From an uncultured Bacteroidia bacterium (GTDB taxonomy: Bacteria > Bacteroidota > Bacteroidia > Bacteroidales > Prolixibacteraceae): 64,000 bases of DNA. A program made the translations under genes and the position numbers. The stretch spans positions 1 through 64,000 of the forward strand of contig CAINLJ010000260.1 in NCBI GenBank assembly GCA_903850335.1, in the 5' to 3' direction. Shown in pieces: positions 18,466-26,238 of the stretch. Every line of letters starts with the position of its first letter. Positions within the stretch are counted from its first letter, which is position 1. Below the pieces are notes generated by a model that was not told the DNA's origin, ran no database searches, and worked only from the letters and a program-made list of their open reading frames with translations.

Positions 18466-21400
18466 TTTTGCTGTCCTGAGTATTAGGAATCCTGATTATG
18501 AAAGCAGTGAATTCTCCCTCTTTTGATTCAACATCAATTGTTCCCTTGTGCGCTTTTATGATGTCCAGGTTCATATATAAACCCAGTCCTGTTCCTTTTG
18601 ATGTTGGTTTTGTTGTGAAGAAAGGAAGGAACATCTTTTTTTGTTCATGTTCCGGAATTCCATTTCCATTATCGCGAATATTGATTTTCGTCTCGGTATC
18701 CGTAAAATGGGTTGAAATCCTTATTATCGGTTGAAAATCTTTCGATTTCCTTGACTTTTCGTCCACTGCGTAGAAGGCGTTCTCGACAGTATTTACAATC
18801 ACAGAGCCCAGCTCGGAAGGCAGTACATTTATCTTCTTCGCCTTAACGTCAAGTTCTTTTATGATTTCTACCTTAAAGAATTTGTTTTCAGCCAGATATT
18901 CCTGAAGAGCAATTTCGATATGACTGTCAACCAGGGTATTTATATCCGTGAGAACTAATGTCGTTGGCCTTTCTTTCAAAAGTTTCTCCATCCCTTTTAC
19001 AATCCGTGACGCCGAAGTTCCATGTTCATTTACTTTCAGAACATTCGATTTTATCATTTTCAAAAGGGATTTAAGGTCCTCATAATGATCGTTGTCAATC
19101 GTACTTTTTAACCCATCAAGAATTTCTTCAATTTCGACAGAGAGGTCGTTTGTAAGCAAAGAGAAATTATTGATATAATTTAACGGGTTTAATATGCGGT
19201 CAACAATTCCCTTCGTAAGTTGCCCTATGGAAGCCATTTTTTCCTGTTGTATCAGCTGTTCCTGAGTCTCCTTTAGATTTCCAAGGGTAGTCTGCAGGTC
19301 CTCCAGAATAATGGTTTTAATATATGCTGAAATGATATGTTCCTTCAGATTTTGGAGTAAGCTAAAATCCTGTTGATTGAATGCATGCTTTTTATAAAGA
19401 TTCTCAAGAATCAGGAACCCCTCGACTTCATCCTTCACTCTAACAAGCATAATTACAATAGACTTAGGTTTCTCGGGTAACAGGCGATTTTCGTGGATTG
19501 AGTCTGAATTAACCTTCCGGACCTCAAAAATATCTTCGTATATCTCATTTGCATGTGATAAATATAACTCTTCAACTTCTCTGAGTGTTAATCGTATATC
19601 AGACACAGAAGAGACATTCCAACCAAACCCTGCCTTGAAAATAAATAGTGAAGTTGCTTTGTCATGAACAAGCATGGTCGCTTTCTCAACCCCTCCGATC
19701 ACTTTCGTTTTTTCAAGAAGTGACTGGAGCAAACTGGAGAAATGGATTTCTGAATTGATTGATTTGACAATCAGGTTGATCTTTTCAAGTTCTGCATTCT
19801 TACTCGTTAGTTCATCTGATTGTTTTTCAATTTCTTCCTTTTGGCTTACTACTTCAGCAGTACGCTCTTTAATCAGGTCTTCAAGATTTTTCTTTTCCCT
19901 GATTAATTTTTGTGAACGAATGCGAACGATCAGGTATAATAATGAGACAAAAAGCAGAACATAGAGAATATAGGCCAATATGGTTTTGTAAAACGGCTTT
20001 TTAATTGAAAACTGAAAATTAACCGGATTGGATAACTGTCCGTAAATATTTCTCGCAACGACAGTAAAAGTGTAACTTCCGGGTGTCAGATTTGTATATT
20101 CCTTACGGGTATCTGTACTCCATGTTGAAGGTTCTGATTCAAAACCTTTAAGGTAATATTGAAATTCAACAGCTTCAAACATACTAAAGGAAGGACAGGC
20201 AAAACTGAAAGTTACCGTATTGAATTTGTAATCTAATATTGGGATGTTCTGTTCTTGTTGAATTGTAGTAATTTTACTATCTTTTGTAATAAATGTTCCC
20301 CCGAAGAGTATTGAATCCCCCGAAATTGTGAAACTTCGAATTAGTGCCTTGGGAGCATTGTCCAGATTTTTTGGAATCTCCGGATCATAGCTGAATGCTC
20401 CCTCTGTTCCTCCGAACCAGACCTTACCGCTTTGTTCAGGATATACAGTTGAGATTGTTTTATCCTGAACCGGATTTAATAAGATTTGGGAGTATTCCGT
20501 TTTCCCGCCTTTGTTTCGGATCCTGATATGTGTCTGATCGCCACTTGTACTCCAGATATTACCCTTAGAATCTTCCTCAATAGTCGAAAACCACTCTTTC
20601 GGCATAAGTGAATCATTCAGAATTTTTGTAGCAGGAACAAACAAATCTTTTCTGGAATCAAGAATAAATATGCCATTTTGTGTTGTTACATATAAAACAT
20701 TTCCAATCTTGTTGATATGATTTCCAAATCTGGATGGGAGGCCTTTTGTTTCATCGTAAGTAACCGGACCCTTAATTCCATCTGTTACAAATTTGACTAA
20801 CCCGCGTGTAGAGATAACTGCCCATAACGCTCCCTCAGCATCTTCTTGAATGTCAGAAACTTCATCTGTTATTCCCTGAATCTTCCCCATATCTTTCCAA
20901 CTTCCTTTTACATATTCAAGACGGGTAATACCATCGAGTTGTCCAACATAAATTGTGGATTCGTTTGAACGGGGACGATATAATTTAAATGAAAACCCAC
21001 TGACCAATCGCTCAGTTGAGGCACCGGTTGTTAGAAATACTCCTTTGCTTGTGGCTGCAATAAGGAACTTATTATCGGTTAATACTGACCAGCAGGCAGA
21101 GTTAATCCCTTCGATTGCAGAATATTTTCTTGAATTGTCATCATAACGATATAATCCCTTATCCGAAGCGAAATAAATGTTCCCGTTAAAACGCAGAACC
21201 TGATTCACCCCTCCCTCAATGCCACGTTTTTCATCAAAGAAAGAAAGTGATGACGGGATTTCCATTCTTGATATTCCATTATCCAGGGCCAGCCACAAAA
21301 TATCGTTACTATCAGTAAATAAGGCCTTTATATAATCGTTCTGTATACCCTGGTTTATCTTTAGTTTTAAGGTACCGTCCGCATAAAATATAGCAAGCCC

Positions 21401-22243
21401 ACCTCGTTCCGTTCCAACGCCAATTGTTCCGTCTTTAAGTTTAATCGTACATGAAATGGTGTTATTATGCAAATAACTGTCATCTGAAGTATGAAATTTT
21501 GAAATTCCCTTTTCATCAAGGAGTAAAAGTCCATCTATACCGCTTGCTATAAGTACTTTATCCGAACCAAAGGGTAACATCCCTTTAATAACAACGGCCT
21601 CAGAAAATTCATTACCGGTCTGAATTTTGTATTTTTGATTATTAAGCAAATATTGCAAGCCATTCCCCTTATCGTAAAAATAAAGTTTCCCGTTTACCCA
21701 GTAAGCGGCATTAACAGGCCCTTCAGATTTAATTGTTTTGAACGATTTGCCATTCCAAAGAAGTATAGAGCTATCTGTGACAAAATAAACTCCCTCATTA
21801 GTCGTGAGTATGCTTATGATGTATTTAAAATGACGGAAATCCTGTTGCACCGAATCCAGCAAACTTGAGTAATATAGTTCGCCTCTTGAATCCGGTTTTA
21901 AAAATCCAATCTCACCTGCTGCACCAACGTAAATTGTCCCTGTAGAATCAGCGGCAAGAGCACTTACCTGTGATATTCCTGTAGTCTGAATTGTCCTCCA
22001 TGATTGACCATCAAATTCAAGAATACCACGAAAATTTGCAAAATACATGACCCCTCTCGAGTCTTGAACTACGTCAAAATTCTGAACATGAGCCTTGTAT
22101 TCTGAGGGATAATAGTTTTTAATATATGGATATCCGGTTTCCTGAGTCTGCCCCGAAGTGCAAACAGCTCTTAACATCAAAAACAGAATTATACAGAGTC
22201 CTGAAAATGAATTCCTATGTATTATTGACCTAATGATTTTCAT
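18458..22243 (-). CDS. Propeller-Y_Y_Y-GAF-kinase sensor, H-box His replaced by Asp
   Basis: The product (1261 residues) has a signal/anchor at the N-terminus and a periplasmic two-component-type beta-propeller (about 40-660). A Y_Y_Y domain follows (about 690-750), then a TM helix (about 755-780), a coiled coil and a GAF domain (about 835-975). The C-terminal part is kinase-like. In its dimerisation helix the usual AHEINNPL is GIVDRILNPL, so Asp1015 stands where the phosphorylated His belongs. The ATPase motifs are intact (VENAFYAV, DNGNGIP, GTGLGLY). Unlike typical hybrid regulators of polysaccharide loci, it has no receiver or AraC output. It probably senses a periplasmic ligand and works through the intact kinase encoded next. 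Confidence 0.88.
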   Translation of the reverse strand: MKIIRSIIHRNSFSGLCIILFLMLRAVCTSGQTQETGYPYIKNYYPSEYKAHVQNFDVVQDSRGVMYFANFRGILEFDGQSWRTIQTTGISQVSALAADSTGTIYVGAAGEIGFLKPDSRGELYYSSLLDSVQQDFRHFKYIISILTTNEGVYFVTDSSILLWNGKSFKTIKSEGPVNAAYWVNGKLYFYDKGNGLQYLLNNQKYKIQTGNEFSEAVVIKGMLPFGSDKVLIASGIDGLLLLDEKGISKFHTSDDSYLHNNTISCTIKLKDGTIGVGTERGGLAIFYADGTLKLKINQGIQNDYIKALFTDSNDILWLALDNGISRMEIPSSLSFFDEKRGIEGGVNQVLRFNGNIYFASDKGLYRYDDNSRKYSAIEGINSACWSVLTDNKFLIAATSKGVFLTTGASTERLVSGFSFKLYRPRSNESTIYVGQLDGITRLEYVKGSWKDMGKIQGITDEVSDIQEDAEGALWAVISTRGLVKFVTDGIKGPVTYDETKGLPSRFGNHINKIGNVLYVTTQNGIFILDSRKDLFVPATKILNDSLMPKEWFSTIEEDSKGNIWSTSGDQTHIRIRNKGGKTEYSQILLNPVQDKTISTVYPEQSGKVWFGGTEGAFSYDPEIPKNLDNAPKALIRSFTISGDSILFGGTFITKDSKITTIQQEQNIPILDYKFNTVTFSFACPSFSMFEAVEFQYYLKGFESEPSTWSTDTRKEYTNLTPGSYTFTVVARNIYGQLSNPVNFQFSIKKPFYKTILAYILYVLLFVSLLYLIVRIRSQKLIREKKNLEDLIKERTAEVVSQKEEIEKQSDELTSKNAELEKINLIVKSINSEIHFSSLLQSLLEKTKVIGGVEKATMLVHDKATSLFIFKAGFGWNVSSVSDIRLTLREVEELYLSHANEIYEDIFEVRKVNSDSIHENRLLPEKPKSIVIMLVRVKDEVEGFLILENLYKKHAFNQQDFSLLQNLKEHIISAYIKTIILEDLQTTLGNLKETQEQLIQQEKMASIGQLTKGIVDRILNPLNYINNFSLLTNDLSVEIEEILDGLKSTIDNDHYEDLKSLLKMIKSNVLKVNEHGTSASRIVKGMEKLLKERPTTLVLTDINTLVDSHIEIALQEYLAENKFFKVEIIKELDVKAKKINVLPSELGSVIVNTVENAFYAVDEKSRKSKDFQPIIRISTHFTDTETKINIRDNGNGIPEHEQKKMFLPFFTTKPTSKGTGLGLYMNLDIIKAHKGTIDVESKEGEFTAFIIRIPNTQDSKNE

Positions 22244-22254
22244 TTTTCGTGTTA

Positions 22255-25200
22255 TTATGCTGTTTTACTTAATATGCCTACCACCTCCAACGTAAATTCA
22301 GAGTTATCTGTCATCGTATTATAAATAACTTCCGGACTAAGAATCAATAGCGATGATGGTTCTGCTCCCCTTAAAATGATCTGATCCTCATTATCATTGA
22401 GAATGCTCCAGAAAATCTCGTTGACAGTTAACTGTTTTAATTTCAATTTATTATTGTATTGTTCGATTTTGCCGGACATGATAAAAAGTATTGAATCGCT
22501 GATTATCTCTGATGGATTGATCTCATCGCCTGCATTGATTAGCAATTCGGAAGAGTTTTCAATGATTCGGGCAATATCAGGTTTTGAGAATGAAGCGAAA
22601 AGACTGTGGTTTTTTATAAGCTCAACTTTGTCTGAAAGTGAATAATTAAAGATTTCTCTTTCAGGTTGACGGGCAAATTTTTGGATAAAACTTTTTCTGT
22701 CGATATCAGATTTTCCAAAAATAACTTTAAATCTTTCGGAATTTTGATCTTCAAGGATCCACAACGAATTCTGCATTATAAATGGGTCCGGATTGAGGAT
22801 GTTTGAAAGAAGTATCGTTTCATTATCCGTGTAATTTCTCAATTGTATTATTGCACAAGCCTTTGTCCAGCGGTTTATTTTTAGATAATCCTTATTTATA
22901 ATGTCCCTGAGCCTTTCGGGAGGGGTCATCTTCTCCTGAGGATATTGATCTTTAAAGAGTCGGATACTGTCTTCAACAGATAAATCCTCAAGTAAGGGAA
23001 GGAAAATTTCCTTGATCTCTGAAGAGACTGTCAAATCAAGAATTTCTGTTGCATAGACCCGTGACTCGTGCGTGCCACTTTGAAAGCTTTGCTGAATATA
23101 TCGTATCGTCTTCGAATCATATAACATTGAAAGGAGAAGAAAGACATTCTCTTTTTTCTGTTTTAACTCATATTGCAGGGCTTCAGATAGCAGATGCATA
23201 CTCTTTTCTTTCTGAACATCAGTAAGTGCTGCCATTACCCAGACTGTGATAGCAATTTCATCTTCTATTGTTTCCTTAATCCGGCTTACCTCGTTTAGCT
23301 TTGCCCGGTATTCCAATTTGCTTAATGCCCTGAAGACATGATTTCGGATTGTTTCATCCGGAAAATGGATGCGGGAGCGAAGCAGGTTTAAAGCCTTCTC
23401 ACTCTTGGAATGTGCATAAATCGCAATGATTTTAAGCTTTACATCCCTCGGTGTTGTATTCCTTTCAAAATAGTTGTCAAGCTCAGATAAAATAGGTTCA
23501 CCAATCATTCGTATGGCAGAAATTGCCTGAGTTGAATAATTAGGATGAAAAAGATTATTAATTATGAATGGCCATAGTTCCCTTTTCCCGATATGGCCTG
23601 AACTGATCAAGGCTGCTTTTCTGGTTCCCGGATCATCATCCTGCAAGAGAGCCTGTAAGATCCTGTGAATTTTGTAACTGCTTGAATAGGCCAGTAAATT
23701 AGCCGCCAACGCCCTGTCTGCAGGTGCTTTCGACTGAGACATCACCAGTAAACCTTCATAATCCGTATTCCTGATTTGCCGTAATTCATTTAAAGTGGTT
23801 TCATACATAGCCTTATTAGTGTCACCCGAATTTGAAGATAGTAGGTTCCTGATCGGCTCCTCGGCTGAAAATATTTTCCTGACTCTGATTTGTCTTAATA
23901 AATCTTCCTTTAAACCAGGTGATGAAGAGGCCAGAATAAGTTGCAGAAATCGCTGGATTTTTTGGGACTCAATAGTGAAAATAACATTCAGGATAAGAGT
24001 TATGTTTGTTACTTTCCCTTCGGTGATTATTTTGCTGAGTTCATTAATATTCGACTTTTGATGAATTGGATTTGAGGTATTTTCCTCTTTTGAAGTAAAA
24101 ATCTTACTTAGCGAATGTCTGTATTCCTTGTACATGTTCAGGCTTAACCTAACCCAAACAATTAGAATTAAAATGAAAAGAATATTAAAGTGGACCAGAT
24201 TAAGCACTTTAATCTGAGTAAAGAGTAAAACTACGGCACCTGCCAACGCGAAACCTAATCCTTTGGCCATTCCTTCGACCATACCCTGAGCGTTTAATCT
24301 GTCTTCCGAAGGGAGTGGCTGGTATAATATCTGATACGAAGGATCGTAGATTGCACTTCGCAATACCCGGTCAATCATTTTTGTAAAAGCAATAAACGAG
24401 AAAAAAAGTCCTGTTGTTCCGTAAAAAACTCCTGAGGCGATCGCAAGAAAAACACATCCTGCAAGTACAGCCGGAACTACGGGTAGGGCAACTTTAAGTC
24501 CGTATTTATTAAGTAGTCTTCCTGAGAAGAAAGATTTAAGAATAAATTCTGCCACTGCCGTAGCACCAAAGAAAATACTAAGAAAGCTGGCGAGGAATTG
24601 CTGATTGTTGAATTCCTGCTTTATCTGATTTAAAAATGAATAATCTGCGAAACACATTCCAAACATTGGCAATAATGCCATGAGAATGAGGATTGTAAGA
24701 TATTTGTCCTTGAATACAATCTTAAATGACGTTATCATCTTTTTTTCTTCCTTTACGTCGGATAAACTTAATGGTTCTTTAAACCGTCTGAACATGTATC
24801 CCATCAGCATAAGACAGATCAATATGCCAAAAAAGGAGATATAAAGAAGATCGGATGTTTGAATAAAGTGCAGAACCAGAGGAATAGAGAAAAATCCTAC
24901 GATATCGGATATCACTTCGCCTGAGCTTATCAGACCGAAGATCCTTTTACCCTGACGAAGATCAAAAATTTTTGTTGCCAGCCCCCAGAAACCAACAACA
25001 GAAATGAAAATAAATACACGAATCCAAACAAACATGAGGAAAGGCAGCCATTTTGAATTGAAGAAATGGATGCCGGTAATAAAAAATCCTACTGCAATTA
25101 ACAGCAGGATTATTCCTAAGAATGTAAGGCGCTGAAAGTTAACACGAGCCTCAATACGGGCATAAACCAGCCAAACCAGATAACTCATTATCCCACCGCC

Positions 25201-25374
25201 AATATAGGCATAAGGTAATACGGAACTTTCAAAATTCATTACAAACATTGAAGTTGCCGCGGTATAAAAAAAGGCAATTACAGAACCCATAAAAAAGGAA
25301 TACAGCAACAACAGCAGTATGGCTGTTTCTTCTCCTTTCCTGATATTTAAGGCATTAAGAATCGCTTTTTTCAT
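22255..25374 (-). CDS. Transporter-like membrane protein with HEAT repeats and cNMP-binding-like domain
   Basis: The product (1039 residues) has about 12 hydrophobic helices over residues 1-410, similar to MFS/Npt-type nucleotide transporters. A long soluble helical region follows (about 430-880) in which units such as PADRALAANLLAYSS and DPGTRKAALISSGHIGKRELW indicate HEAT repeats. The last about 130 residues (KVELIKNHSLFASFSKPDIARII..., LFIMSGKIEQYNNK) look like a cyclic-nucleotide-binding fold, without an obvious canonical phosphate-binding cassette. Transport of a substrate is not proven; it may serve as a membrane sensor. It sits between the GNAT gene (12 bases) and the propeller gene (11 bases). 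Confidence 0.8.
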   Translation of the reverse strand: MKKAILNALNIRKGEETAILLLLLYSFFMGSVIAFFYTAATSMFVMNFESSVLPYAYIGGGIMSYLVWLVYARIEARVNFQRLTFLGIILLLIAVGFFITGIHFFNSKWLPFLMFVWIRVFIFISVVGFWGLATKIFDLRQGKRIFGLISSGEVISDIVGFFSIPLVLHFIQTSDLLYISFFGILICLMLMGYMFRRFKEPLSLSDVKEEKKMITSFKIVFKDKYLTILILMALLPMFGMCFADYSFLNQIKQEFNNQQFLASFLSIFFGATAVAEFILKSFFSGRLLNKYGLKVALPVVPAVLAGCVFLAIASGVFYGTTGLFFSFIAFTKMIDRVLRSAIYDPSYQILYQPLPSEDRLNAQGMVEGMAKGLGFALAGAVVLLFTQIKVLNLVHFNILFILILIVWVRLSLNMYKEYRHSLSKIFTSKEENTSNPIHQKSNINELSKIITEGKVTNITLILNVIFTIESQKIQRFLQLILASSSPGLKEDLLRQIRVRKIFSAEEPIRNLLSSNSGDTNKAMYETTLNELRQIRNTDYEGLLVMSQSKAPADRALAANLLAYSSSYKIHRILQALLQDDDPGTRKAALISSGHIGKRELWPFIINNLFHPNYSTQAISAIRMIGEPILSELDNYFERNTTPRDVKLKIIAIYAHSKSEKALNLLRSRIHFPDETIRNHVFRALSKLEYRAKLNEVSRIKETIEDEIAITVWVMAALTDVQKEKSMHLLSEALQYELKQKKENVFLLLSMLYDSKTIRYIQQSFQSGTHESRVYATEILDLTVSSEIKEIFLPLLEDLSVEDSIRLFKDQYPQEKMTPPERLRDIINKDYLKINRWTKACAIIQLRNYTDNETILLSNILNPDPFIMQNSLWILEDQNSERFKVIFGKSDIDRKSFIQKFARQPEREIFNYSLSDKVELIKNHSLFASFSKPDIARIIENSSELLINAGDEINPSEIISDSILFIMSGKIEQYNNKLKLKQLTVNEIFWSILNDNEDQIILRGAEPSSLLILSPEVIYNTMTDNSEFTLEVVGILSKTA

Positions 25375-25386
25375 GGATACTTCTGG

Positions 25387-26238
25387 CTATTCACTATACA
25401 ACATATTGGATGGAAGAGCAAAAAAAGAAGGCTTATCACCGTTTGTTTCGTCTTTTAGTATTGCGGCGATTTTGAATTTGCCGATTTCATATACTGATTT
25501 AATCTTCGCGGTATCATCGCCCTGGAGGATAAGATAATCTTTACCCTCCGCATGAGTCTTGATGAATTCACGGATTTTGTCCTGATCAACTCTGTTCTTC
25601 AGGAGCGCTTCAGGGGTTAATGGTAGACTAAATTCAAAACTTAGTCCAAGAGAGCTCAGATCATGATAAAACTTATGAATCAGCCATCCTACCTGATTAA
25701 CATGAATATGGAGGCTTACATAATTAGTTATATCTATCAGCCCAATTTTCAATTCAGAGCCGCGTTCCATAGCCAGAAGGCATGAATAGACTGTGAGAAG
25801 CTTTCCAAGGCCTTTCCCCTTAAGCTTTTCATCGATACCAAGACGTATGGAATATGATATTTTTACAGCCTTTTCATACCCAACTTCAAAGAGACATCCC
25901 AGGATCTCCTTTTTTTCATCTTCAACAATCAGGCCATGACCGTATTCAATGAATCTGAAAAGATCGTACCTGCTAACATCATCGAGGTATTCTTTTTTAA
26001 AGCGGGAAACAATAAAATCATATACGGGATCTATATCTGATAACTCCGCTGTTCTCAAACTTAATCCATAACTGTTAATCTCGTCTTCAATTCTCTCTTT
26101 ATACGCCTTAATGAAGTCAGATTTGTTGAGCAGGAGTAAATTTTTCTCCCACTCACTCAGTTTTTTACAAATACTGTGAGGCTTGACAAACATATATTCT
26201 GGTTGTATTTCTGTCATTACAGATTCTCTAGAGCTCAT
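25387..26238 (-). CDS. GNAT-fold acetyltransferase-like protein
   Basis: The product is 283 residues. The middle part (about 55-185) has the GNAT pattern: a start LRTAELSDIDPVYDFI, a central strand ILGCLFEVGYEKAVKISYSIRL and the acetyl-CoA loop KLKGKGLGKLLT. The flanking regions are not recognised. The substrate is unknown; acetylation of a signalling partner is a guess. The frame overlaps the TonB receptor gene by 11 bases. A second Met at 26217 would leave a 10-base gap, more like the neighbouring junctions, and is equally possible. Confidence 0.75.
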   Translation of the reverse strand: MSSRESVMTEIQPEYMFVKPHSICKKLSEWEKNLLLLNKSDFIKAYKERIEDEINSYGLSLRTAELSDIDPVYDFIVSRFKKEYLDDVSRYDLFRFIEYGHGLIVEDEKKEILGCLFEVGYEKAVKISYSIRLGIDEKLKGKGLGKLLTVYSCLLAMERGSELKIGLIDITNYVSLHIHVNQVGWLIHKFYHDLSSLGLSFEFSLPLTPEALLKNRVDQDKIREFIKTHAEGKDYLILQGDDTAKIKSVYEIGKFKIAAILKDETNGDKPSFFALPSNMLYSE

